Of a stretch of 64,000 bases of DNA, positions 24,181-32,160 are shown one piece after another (position 1 is the stretch's first letter; every line of letters starts with the position of its first letter). The notes under the pieces were generated by a model. The model was not told the origin of the DNA. It was given only the letters and a program-made list of their open reading frames with translations, and searched no databases. A program made the translations under genes and the position numbers. Origin of the DNA: Streptomyces termitum (lineage in GTDB: Bacteria; Actinomycetota; Actinomycetes; Streptomycetales; Streptomycetaceae); assembly GCF_014650175.1 (NCBI RefSeq), contig NZ_BMUL01000002.1, positions 315,150 to 379,149 on the forward strand, given 5' to 3'.

Positions 24181-25194
24181 ATGGCATCCGACGGCGCGTC
24201 ACCGGCCCGGCGGGCGGCCCGGCGGCTGCGGGGCTGGGGCGGCGTGGCCGCGATGGGCGCGGCCTGCGCGCTCACCGCCGCCTCCCTCACCCTGCTGCCC
24301 GGCTCCGGGCCCGCGGCCGTCCCGTCCGCCGGGACCGGCACGGGCACCGGCATCCGGATCGAGGCCGAGAGCTGCGAGCACCCGGAGGCGTCGCTGCGGC
24401 CCTCGGCGGCGGAGGGTCCGGCGGTCGCCGCGATCCGCGCCCGGGGCAAGCTGGTCGTCGGCGTCGACCAGTCCAGCTACCGCTGGGGCTTCCGCGACCC
24501 GGAGACCGGCGCCCTGGAGGGGTTCGACATCACACTGGCCCGGGCCATCGCCAAGGACCTGCTGGGCCGCGAGGACGCGGTCGTCTTCCGCACGGTCCCC
24601 ACCAACCAGCGGATCGCCGCCCTCGACAGCGGCCAGGTCGACCTGGTGGTCCGCACCATGACGATCAACTGCAAGCGGATCGAGCAGGTGGCCTTCTCCA
24701 CCGCCTACTTCCGGGCCGGGCAGCAGGTGCTGGCGCCGAAGAAGTCGCCGATCACCGGCTACGACGCCTCGCTGAAGGGCCGCCGGGTCTGCACCGCGGA
24801 GGGCTCCACCGCCCACGAGGCGCTGGAGGCGGACTCCTTCGGAGCGGTCTTCCGCGACGACGGCGACGGCACCCCCGCCGACCGGGACCTGCTGACCGTG
24901 CCCAACCAGCTCGACTGCCTGGCCCGGCTCCAGCTCGGCGAGGTGGACGCGGTCGTCACCGACAACGCCCTGGCCGCCGGGCAGGCCGCGCAGGACCCGG
25001 CGGTGGAGCTGAAGGGCCGGCCGTTCACCGAGGAGTACTACGGGGTGGCGGCCAGGCTCGGCAACGACGACCTGGTGCGCCGGGTCAACAAGGTCCTGGA
25101 GGAGTACCGCAAGGGGCCCTGGCAGGAGGCGTACCGGACGTGGCTGGAGGCGGGCCTCGGCAAGGCCGAGCCCCCCGCGCCGCTGTACCGGTAG
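24181..25194 (+). CDS. glnH: GlnH-like amino-acid-binding protein
   Basis: A 337-residue extracellular solute-binding protein family 3. Landmarks are GKLVVGVDQSSYRWGFRDP, GFDITLARAIAKDLLG, and DLVVRTMTINCKRIEQVAFS where the ligand-binding Arg-Thr pair sits. The C-terminal EEYYGVAARLGNDDLVRRVN also fits. A membrane segment lies at about 19-40; a canonical lipobox is not seen (AMGAAC is the nearest), unlike mycobacterial GlnH. GTG 24166, overlapping the glnX stop, is an alternative start. No ABC permease is nearby, so it likely works as a sensor of glutamate, aspartate or glutamine. Confidence 0.85.
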   Translation: MASDGASPARRAARRLRGWGGVAAMGAACALTAASLTLLPGSGPAAVPSAGTGTGTGIRIEAESCEHPEASLRPSAAEGPAVAAIRARGKLVVGVDQSSYRWGFRDPETGALEGFDITLARAIAKDLLGREDAVVFRTVPTNQRIAALDSGQVDLVVRTMTINCKRIEQVAFSTAYFRAGQQVLAPKKSPITGYDASLKGRRVCTAEGSTAHEALEADSFGAVFRDDGDGTPADRDLLTVPNQLDCLARLQLGEVDAVVTDNALAAGQAAQDPAVELKGRPFTEEYYGVAARLGNDDLVRRVNKVLEEYRKGPWQEAYRTWLEAGLGKAEPPAPLYR

Positions 25195-25277
25195 CACCGC
25201 CGGACCTCCGGCACGGAAGAGAACGAGACGGCACGAGACGAGCGGCGGCCCCGGGCGGGGCGGGAATGAGGAGAGCG

Positions 25278-26555
25278 ATGGGCGTCGCGGGACCTCCCGG
25301 GCCGGTGATGGACCGGGACGAGGTGGACCGTGCGCTGGCGCGCCTCGGCGCGGAGCACAAGGCGGTCGAGGACTCGCTCCTCGCGCTCCAGGACCACGCC
25401 GGGCGGCGGCTCCTCGAAGGGGCCGAGCTGACCGGCACCACCCGGGAGCGGTGGGCGGCGGCCGAGCGGACCATCACCCTGCTCTGGAACTGCTTCGACG
25501 CCTACACGGCGGCCCTGCGGGAGGTCCGGGAGATACGCTCGCGGCGCAAGTGGCCCGGCCGGGAGGAGCTGGCGGAGCTGACCGACCGGCTGCGCGGCGA
25601 CGTCGTGCACGTGCCGGGCGGGGCCGGCGAGGAGGCGCTGCTCGCCGAGCGGTTCACCCTGGACGGGCTGGTCCGCCGGATGAACGGCCTGTACGCGGCC
25701 TCGCTCGACGTGGTGGTCACCGCCGACGCCGTGTGGTCGGCGCTGCCCGCCCGGATCGACCTGCTCGCCGCCGAACTGGGCCGGACCCGCTCGCTCGCCC
25801 ACTCGGTCGGGGTGCGGCCCGGGGAGCACCCGGCCGGCGACGAGCTGGAGTCGATCACCGCCGAGCTGACCGTGCTGCGGGCCTCGGTGATAACGGACCC
25901 GCTGGCCTTCTGGCGGCCCGCCGAGGGCAGTTCGGCCCCGGGCGGCGGCCGGCCCGACACCCTCCGCTACGACCGGGCGGCCCTCGCCCTGGAGGACGTG
26001 CGGCGCGAGATCGAGGCCGTGCTCGCGGTGCGGCAGGACGCCGAGGAGCGGCTGCTGCGGCTGCGGGACGTGCTGTCCCGGGCCGACCGGACGCTCGCCG
26101 AGGCCCGGGTGGCGCGCGGCGAGGTCCTCGCGAAGATCGCCGCCTCCGAGGTACCGGCCGTGAGCGGGCCGCCGACCGCGCTCCAGGAACGGCTCCAGGC
26201 CGCCGCCGACCACCGCAGGCACGCCCGCTGGCACCGGCTCTCGCCGCTGCTCGACGCGCTGGAGCGGGAGGCGGAGGAGGAGCTGCTGCGGGCCCGGGAC
26301 TCGCTGACGGCGGTGACGGCGCCGCTCGCGGTGCGGGCCGAGCTGCGGGGCCGGCTGGACGCCTACCGGGCGAAGGCGACCCGGCTCGGCGGGGCCGGCG
26401 ACCCCGTCCTGACCGAGCGGTACGACACGGCGCGCCGGATGCTGTGGAGCGCGCCCTGCGACCTGCGGGCGGCCGAGCAGGCCGTGCTGCGGTACCAGCG
26501 GGCGGTGGCGGACGTGGTGTCCGGTCCGTCGGACACGGGAGGACGGCAGTGGTGA
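25278..26555 (+). CDS. Unrecognised helical protein inside the pknG operon
   Basis: A 425-residue protein predicted to be almost wholly alpha-helical and rich in Ala, Arg, Glu and Leu with heptad-like stretches (for example ALEDVRREIEAVLAVRQDAE and ALEREAEEELLRARDSL). No signal peptide or membrane segment is visible. ATG 25278 has GAGGAG 4 bases upstream; ATG 25266 is the alternative. Its stop overlaps the pknG start (GTGA), so it is translationally coupled to the kinase. I do not recognise the family. A scaffold or coiled-coil adaptor between the sensor and PknG is an inference from position. Confidence 0.85.
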   Translation: MGVAGPPGPVMDRDEVDRALARLGAEHKAVEDSLLALQDHAGRRLLEGAELTGTTRERWAAAERTITLLWNCFDAYTAALREVREIRSRRKWPGREELAELTDRLRGDVVHVPGGAGEEALLAERFTLDGLVRRMNGLYAASLDVVVTADAVWSALPARIDLLAAELGRTRSLAHSVGVRPGEHPAGDELESITAELTVLRASVITDPLAFWRPAEGSSAPGGGRPDTLRYDRAALALEDVRREIEAVLAVRQDAEERLLRLRDVLSRADRTLAEARVARGEVLAKIAASEVPAVSGPPTALQERLQAAADHRRHARWHRLSPLLDALEREAEEELLRARDSLTAVTAPLAVRAELRGRLDAYRAKATRLGGAGDPVLTERYDTARRMLWSAPCDLRAAEQAVLRYQRAVADVVSGPSDTGGRQW

Positions 26556-29119
26556 GCGGTCGGACGGGAGGCTGCCAGCGGCCCGCGTGCGAGGGGGCGT
26601 ACGAGGACGTCGGCGGCGGCGAGCTGTACTGCGACACCTGCGGCCTGGCGCCGGTGGTGGCGCCCAGCGGGCGGCTCCAGGCCAATCCGACCGGGGTCGC
26701 GGTGCCGGGGAGGACCGGCGGGTCCGGTCCGGTGCCGGGCGCCGGGGCGCCGTCCGGGGCGCCGTCCGGGGCGACCGGCTGGGGGTCCGACCCGGCGTCG
26801 GCGCCCAGCGGTTCGCGGGCGTCCTCCCGGTCCTCCTCGCGCTCCTCGTCCTCCCGCCGGTCGGTCTCCGGGCGGCTGTCGCGGTCCCTCGCGCTCTCCG
26901 GGCGGGCCACCGGCCGCTCGGTGTCGGTGCGCAGCTCCGGCTCCTCGGCGGGCCAGTCGGCGCGCAAGCGGCTCGGCGCGGGGCTGGTCGCGGTCCCGGA
27001 GGTGCCGCGCCCCGATCCGCGCGGGGCGGTGATGGAGCGGGCCGAGGTGCCGGAGCGGAAGCGGTTCTGCTCCCGCTCCGACTGCGGGGCGCCGGTGGGC
27101 CGTTCGCGCGGCGAGCGGCCGGGCCGCACCGAGGGCTTCTGCACCGCGTGCGGGCACCCGTACTCCTTCGTGCCGAAGCTGCGCGCCGGGGACGTGGTGC
27201 ACGGCCAGTACGAGGTGGCGGGCTGTCTGGCGCACGGCGGCCTCGGCTGGATCTACCTGGCGGTGGACCGGGCCGTCTCGGACCGGTGGGTGGTCCTCAA
27301 GGGCCTGCTCGACACCGGCGACCAGGACGCGATGGAGGCGGCGATCTCGGAGCGGCGCTTCCTCGCCGAGATCGAGCACGCCAACATCGTCCGCATCTAC
27401 AACTTCGTCGAGCACCTCGACCCGCGCACCGGCTCCCTCGACGGCTACATCGTCATGGAGTACGTGGGCGGCAAGTCCCTCAAGGAGATCGCCAACGACC
27501 GGCGGACCCCCGAGGGCCGGCGCGACCCGCTGCCGGTCGAGCAGGCGTGCGCGTACGGCATCGAGGCGCTGGAGGCCCTGGGCCACCTGCACAGCCGCCG
27601 GCTGCTGTACTGCGACTTCAAGGTGGACAACGCGATCCAGACCGAGGACCAGCTCAAGCTCATCGACATGGGCGCGGTCCGGCGGATGGACGACGACCGG
27701 TCCGCGATCTACGGCACGGTCGGCTACCAGGCGCCCGAGGTCGCCGAGGTCGGCCCGTCGGTCGCCAGCGACCTGTACACGGTCGCCCGCACCCTCGCCG
27801 TCCTCACCTTCGACTTCCAGGGCTACACCAACGTCTTCGCGGACTCGCTGCCCGAGCCCGAGCACATCGAGGTCTTCCGGCGGTACGAGTCCTTCTACCG
27901 CCTCCTGGTGCGGGCCACCGACCCGGACCCGGGCCGCCGCTTCGGCTCCGCCGAGGAGATGGCCGAGCAGCTCACCGGGGTGCTGCGGGAGGTCGTCGCG
28001 CTCCAGTCGGGACGGCCCCGCCCGGCGCTCTCCACCCTCTTCGGGGCGGAGACCCGGGTCACCGACACGGTCCTCTTCGCCGAGCGGGACGAGGACGTGT
28101 CGGTCCTCGGGGCCCGCCGCACCGGCCGCGCCCGGCGGACCGCCGCGCCGGCCGCCGGGGGCGTACCCGCCGGGCAGGGGCTGGGCGCGCTGCTCGCCCC
28201 GCTCGACGTGGCGGCCACCGCGCTGGCGCTGCCGGTGCCCCGGGTCGACCCCGCCGACGCCAACGCCGGCTTCCTCGCCGTCCTGACCGCCGCCGCCCCC
28301 GGCGAGCTGCTCACCGCGCTGCGGGCCGCGCCCGCCGACACCCCGGAGCTGCGGCTGCGGGCCCTGCGCGCCCAGCTCGACCTGCGGGACACGGTCTCCG
28401 CCGGGCAGACGCTGACCGCCCTGGAGAACTGGGACGCGGACGACTGGCGGGTGGTGTGGCACCGGGGCCTGGCCTCGCTGGTGGGCGGCGACCACGCGCG
28501 GGCGGCGCTCGCCTTCGACGCGGTGTACGACGCCTTCCCCGGCGAGCCGGCGCCCAAGCTGGCGCTCGGCGTCTGCGCCGAGGTGCTGGGCCAGCTCGAC
28601 AACGCCGCCGAGTACTACCACCTGGTGTGGACGGCCGACCCCGGCTTCGTCAGCGCCGCCTTCGGCCTGGCCCGGGTGCGGCTCGCCGCCGGGGACCGGA
28701 CGGGCGCGGTCGCCGCGCTCGAATCCGTACCGGAGTCGTCCATCCACTACACGGCGGCCCGGGTGGCGGCCGTCCGCGCCCGGCTGCGGCGGCGCCCGCC
28801 GCGCGAGCCGCTCGGCGCGGACCTGACCGCCGCCGCGGCGCAGGTCTCGGCGCTGGGCGGCTTCGGACTCGACCCGGTCCGCCGGGAGCGGTTGTCGGCG
28901 GAAGTGCTCGGCACCGCCCTGGACTGGGTACTCTCCGGGAGTCCCGGCGCCGCCCCGGGCGGCGGTGGAGCGCTGCTCGGCAGCGGACTGGACGAGCGCG
29001 GGCTGCGCTTCGGCCTGGAACGCGCCTACCGGGTGCTGGCCCGGCTCGCCCAGCAGGGCGAGGAGAGGATCGAACTGGTGGAGCGGGCCAACCGCTACCG
29101 CCCCCGGACGTGGGTGTGA
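26552..29119 (+). CDS. pknG: Serine/threonine protein kinase PknG
   Basis: An 855-residue soluble kinase. In order: a zinc-ribbon-like CxxxxC...CxxC (Cys 8, 13, 27, 30); a Ser/Arg-rich linker (85-140); a rubredoxin-like metal site (Cys 173, 178, 197, 200); the kinase domain (about 215-480) with ATP Lys250 in WVVLKGL; the catalytic loop YCDFKVDN (Asp355); DMG at 372-374 in place of DFG; and a TPR-like helical C-terminus (about 560-855). The non-RD catalytic loop and rubredoxin domain are PknG hallmarks. In mycobacteria PknG phosphorylates the FHA protein GarA to control 2-oxoglutarate and glutamate flux. Start GTG 26552 overlaps the previous stop. Confidence 0.95.
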   Translation: MSGRTGGCQRPACEGAYEDVGGGELYCDTCGLAPVVAPSGRLQANPTGVAVPGRTGGSGPVPGAGAPSGAPSGATGWGSDPASAPSGSRASSRSSSRSSSSRRSVSGRLSRSLALSGRATGRSVSVRSSGSSAGQSARKRLGAGLVAVPEVPRPDPRGAVMERAEVPERKRFCSRSDCGAPVGRSRGERPGRTEGFCTACGHPYSFVPKLRAGDVVHGQYEVAGCLAHGGLGWIYLAVDRAVSDRWVVLKGLLDTGDQDAMEAAISERRFLAEIEHANIVRIYNFVEHLDPRTGSLDGYIVMEYVGGKSLKEIANDRRTPEGRRDPLPVEQACAYGIEALEALGHLHSRRLLYCDFKVDNAIQTEDQLKLIDMGAVRRMDDDRSAIYGTVGYQAPEVAEVGPSVASDLYTVARTLAVLTFDFQGYTNVFADSLPEPEHIEVFRRYESFYRLLVRATDPDPGRRFGSAEEMAEQLTGVLREVVALQSGRPRPALSTLFGAETRVTDTVLFAERDEDVSVLGARRTGRARRTAAPAAGGVPAGQGLGALLAPLDVAATALALPVPRVDPADANAGFLAVLTAAAPGELLTALRAAPADTPELRLRALRAQLDLRDTVSAGQTLTALENWDADDWRVVWHRGLASLVGGDHARAALAFDAVYDAFPGEPAPKLALGVCAEVLGQLDNAAEYYHLVWTADPGFVSAAFGLARVRLAAGDRTGAVAALESVPESSIHYTAARVAAVRARLRRRPPREPLGADLTAAAAQVSALGGFGLDPVRRERLSAEVLGTALDWVLSGSPGAAPGGGGALLGSGLDERGLRFGLERAYRVLARLAQQGEERIELVERANRYRPRTWV

Positions 29120-29121
29120 GG

Positions 29122-30579
29122 ATGGACCAGAACCCCCAGCCGCCGTCGCACGGACTCGACGCCTGTCCGAACCCGGACTGCGCCGAACCCGTCGACCCCA
29201 GGGACCGCTACTGCGGGGCCTGCGGGCACGACCTGTCGGCCTCGGCGGACCCGCCGGCCGGGCAGGACCGGCCGACCGTGCCGATCGGCGCGCCGGTCTG
29301 GCCCGAGGCCCCGCCCCGGGACCCGGGCTCGCTGTCGACGGCGACCCAGCACCCCGGCGACCTGCCGGGCACCGACTCGGGCGGCCGCGACCTGACCCGG
29401 GGCGGGGCCGGCGCCCCGGCCGGGTCCGGCGAGGTGCCGGTGCGGACCGACGGGCCCGCGCCCGCGCGGCCGAGTGGGGAGACCGCGCGCGGCGACGGCG
29501 ACTTCGAGCTGGCGGCGCCGGACCCGCGCGCGGCGGTACGGGCGGAGCCCGCGGGGGTCCCGGACTCCTCGGGGTCCCCGGAGCCCCCGGTGGCCGCGGT
29601 GCCCTCCGCGACCGGAGAGGCCGGAGAGACCGGGGAGGCCGCCGGGGTGGCGCCCGCCGGGACCTGTGTGGCCTGCCGGGCCGGGCGGGTGGACGACGAC
29701 GGGTACTGCGAGAACTGCGGCCACGCCCAGCCCCGCGAACGCGACCACATGGAGCGCGCGTTGGGGACGGTCGCCGCCGTCAGCGACCGGGGCCTGCGGC
29801 ACCACCGCAACGAGGACGCGTTCGCGGTCGCCGAGACCGCGCTGCCCGACGGCCGGCCGGCCACTGTCGCCATCGTCTGCGACGGCGTCTCCTCCGCCCA
29901 CCGCCCCGACGAGGCGTCCGCCGCCGCCGCGCGCGCCGCCGGTGCCCTCGTCGCCGAGGCCCTGCCCCGGGGCACCCACCCGCAGCAGGCCATGCACGAG
30001 GCGATCGTCGCCGCCGGCGAGGCCGTCACCGCCCTCGTCCGCGTCCCCGGCCCGGACGGCACCGTCCAGGACCCGCCGCCCGGCGGGAACTCCCCCGCCT
30101 GCACCATCGTCGGCTCCGTCGTCGCCGACGACCTGCTCGTCGTCGGCTGGGTCGGCGACAGCCGCGCCTACTGGGTGCCCGACGACCGGGGCGCGCCCGC
30201 CGCCCGGCTCACCGAGGACGACTCGTGGGCCGCCCAGATGGTCAAGGCCGGCCTCATGTCCGAGGAGCAGGCGTACGCCGACGAGCGCGCCCACGCCATC
30301 ACCGGCTGGCTCGGCGCCGACGCGTACGAACTGGAGCCGCACACCGCCGCGTTCAAACCCGACCGGCCCGGGGTCGTCGTGGTCTGCACCGACGGGCTGT
30401 GGAACTACGCGGAGGCGGCCGACGCGCTGGCCCGGGTGCTCCCCGCCGACGCGGCGCTCCGGCCGCTGCACGCCGCGCAGGTCCTCGTCGGCCACGCGCT
30501 CGACGGCGGCGGGCACGACAACATCACGGTCGCGCTGCTGCCGTTCGCCCCGCCGGCCGCCGGGGCAGCCTCTCCCTGA
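29122..30579 (+). CDS. PP2C-family protein serine/threonine phosphatase with two zinc ribbons
   Basis: A 485-residue protein. The N-terminus carries CPNPDC...CGAC (about residues 13-36), then a Pro/Gly-rich linker, and a second ribbon CVAC...CENC (about 192-212). The PP2C domain (about 218-475) has the metal and catalytic motifs RHHRNEDAF, VCDGVSS, GWVGDSRAYW, VVCTDGLW and GHDNITVAL. No membrane segment is seen. It starts 2 bases after pknG, with weak GTGAGG upstream; GTG 29116 is an alternative. The clear expectation is reversal of PknG-dependent phosphorylation on the FHA or VWA partner, which is inferred from the operon. Confidence 0.93.
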   Translation: MDQNPQPPSHGLDACPNPDCAEPVDPRDRYCGACGHDLSASADPPAGQDRPTVPIGAPVWPEAPPRDPGSLSTATQHPGDLPGTDSGGRDLTRGGAGAPAGSGEVPVRTDGPAPARPSGETARGDGDFELAAPDPRAAVRAEPAGVPDSSGSPEPPVAAVPSATGEAGETGEAAGVAPAGTCVACRAGRVDDDGYCENCGHAQPRERDHMERALGTVAAVSDRGLRHHRNEDAFAVAETALPDGRPATVAIVCDGVSSAHRPDEASAAAARAAGALVAEALPRGTHPQQAMHEAIVAAGEAVTALVRVPGPDGTVQDPPPGGNSPACTIVGSVVADDLLVVGWVGDSRAYWVPDDRGAPAARLTEDDSWAAQMVKAGLMSEEQAYADERAHAITGWLGADAYELEPHTAAFKPDRPGVVVVCTDGLWNYAEAADALARVLPADAALRPLHAAQVLVGHALDGGGHDNITVALLPFAPPAAGAASP

Positions 30580-30581
30580 CC

Positions 30582-30733
30582 CGCCGTCACCGGCACCGCC
30601 CACCGCCTTCCCACCGTCCCGCCGTCACCGGCACCGCCGTCCCGCCGTCACCGCCCACCGCCGTCCCGCCGTCACCGTCACCGGCACCGCCCACCGCCGT
30701 CCCGCCGTCCCGCCGTCCCGCCGTCCCACCGTC
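30582..30733. repeat. GC-rich tandem repeat tract between the PP2C and VWA genes
   Basis: The plus strand is almost G-poor and built from variants of CCGCCGTC, CACCGGCA and CCGCCCACC. At 30694-30725 there are four perfect tandem copies of CCGCCGTC followed by CCACCGTC (period 8). All three plus frames stay open here, which explains long spurious frames. Further CCGTCG-type bases run on to the VWA ribosome site at 30781. Confidence 0.8.
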
Positions 30734-30796
30734 GTCGGCTCACCGCAGCCGTCGCCGTCGTCGCCACCGCCGTCGCCACCGAGGAGCCGAAACCAG

Positions 30797-32119
30797 ATGG
30801 CGAACTTCGCCAAGCCGTCCGTGCCGCAGTTCTCGGTGGACGTCTACCAGAACGCGTACCTGCCGGACGGCGGGCGGGACGTCGACGCCATCGTCACCGT
30901 CACCGCGACCGGCGGCGGCACCAGCGGCGCCACCGGCCTCGTCGGCGGGCCGGCCGGAATCGTGTTCCTGGTCGACTGCTCCGGCTCCATGAACTACCCG
31001 CCCGCCAAGATGGAGGGCGCCCGCGCCGCCACCGCCGCCGCCCTCGACACCCTCCGCGACGGCACCTCCTTCGCCGTCGTCGCCGGCACCCACACCGCCG
31101 TCCAGGTCTACCCCGACCACGGGCGGCTCGCCGTCGCCGGACCCCGCACCCGCGCCGAGGCCAAGGCGGCCCTCGGCCGGCTCACCCCCGGCGGCGGCAC
31201 CGCCATCGGCACCTGGCTCCGGCTCGCCGACGCCCTCCTGACCGGCGAGGACCTCGTCATCCGGCACGGCATCCTGCTCACCGACGGGCGCAACGAGCAC
31301 GAGTCGCCGGAGGCCCTGCGCGCCGCGCTCGACGCCGCCGCCGGACGCTTCACCTGCGACGCGCGGGGCGTCGGCACCGACTGGGAGGTGAAGGAGGTCA
31401 CCGGCATCGCCGCCGCGCTCCTCGGCACCGCCGACATCGTCGCCGACCCGGCCGGGCTCGCCGCCGACTTCACCGCCGTGATGGAGAACGTCATGGGCAA
31501 GGGCGTCGGCGACGTGACCCTGCGGCTGTGGACCCCGGTCGGCGCGGAGATCGCCTTCGTCAAGCAGGTCGCGCCGTCCGTCGCCGACCTCACCGGGCGG
31601 CGCGCCGACAGCGGGCCCCGCTCCGGGGACTACCCCACCGGGTCCTGGGGCGACGAGTCCCGCGACTACCACGTCCGGGTACGGGTCCCGGCCAACGCGG
31701 TCGGCCGGGAGATGCTCGCCGCGCGGGTCTCCCTCGTACTGCCCGACCCGGCCGGCGGCGACGCCCGGCCGGTCGCGCAGGGGCTGGTACGGGCGGTGTG
31801 GACCCACGACGTGGCGATGACCACGGCCATCCACCCGCAGGTCGCGCACTACACCGGGCAGGCCGAACTCGCGGACGCCATCCAGGAGGGCCTCGACGCG
31901 CGCAAATCGGGCGATCAGGACGGCGCGACCGCGAAACTGGGCCGCGCGGTGCAGCTCGCGGCGGCTTCCGGAAACGCCGATACGGCGAAACTGCTTTCGA
32001 AGGTGGTGGACGTGGTCGACGCGGCGGCGGGTACTGTGCGGTTGAAAGCCAAGGTCGCGGAGGCGGACGAGATGACGCTCGAAACCCGCTCCACCAAGAC
32101 CGTGCGTGTGAAGAGGTAG
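30797..32119 (+). CDS. VWA-domain protein (TerY-like)
   Basis: A 440-residue cytoplasmic protein. The VWA domain (about 50-240) has a complete MIDAS: DCSGSMN (Asp60, Ser62, Ser64), the Thr of GGGTAIGTW, and the Asp of [11 protein letters not shown] beta-rich middle domain (about 240-350) and a helical C-terminus with [20 protein letters not shown] follow. ATG 30797 has GAGGAG upstream. VWA proteins of this type bind partners through Mg2+ and are found with PP2C and kinase genes in TerY-P triads. Here it would scaffold the kinase, phosphatase and FHA proteins. Confidence 0.9.
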   Translation: MANFAKPSVPQFSVDVYQNAYLPDGGRDVDAIVTVTATGGGTSGATGLVGGPAGIVFLVDCSGSMNYPPAKMEGARAATAAALDTLRDGTSFAVVAGTHTAVQVYPDHGRLAVAGPRTRAEAKAALGRLTPGGGTAIGTWLRLADALLTGEDLVIRHGILLTDGRNEHESPEALRAALDAAAGRFTCDARGVGTDWEVKEVTGIAAALLGTADIVADPAGLAADFTAVMENVMGKGVGDVTLRLWTPVGAEIAFVKQVAPSVADLTGRRADSGPRSGDYPTGSWGDESRDYHVRVRVPANAVGREMLAARVSLVLPDPAGGDARPVAQGLVRAVWTHDVAMTTAIHPQVAHYTGQAELADAIQEGLDARKSGDQDGATAKLGRAVQLAAASGNADTAKLLSKVVDVVDAAAGTVRLKAKVAEADEMTLETRSTKTVRVKR

Positions 32120-32160
32120 CCCGGCCAGCGGGCCGGACGACGAGAGGGGGAAGCACCGAC

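Noticed and set aside
29474..30796. Apparent in-frame N-terminal extension of the VWA gene upstream of 30797
   Set aside because: It runs through the PP2C gene in another frame and the repeat tract. The strong ribosome site and the VWA-family start are at 30797.
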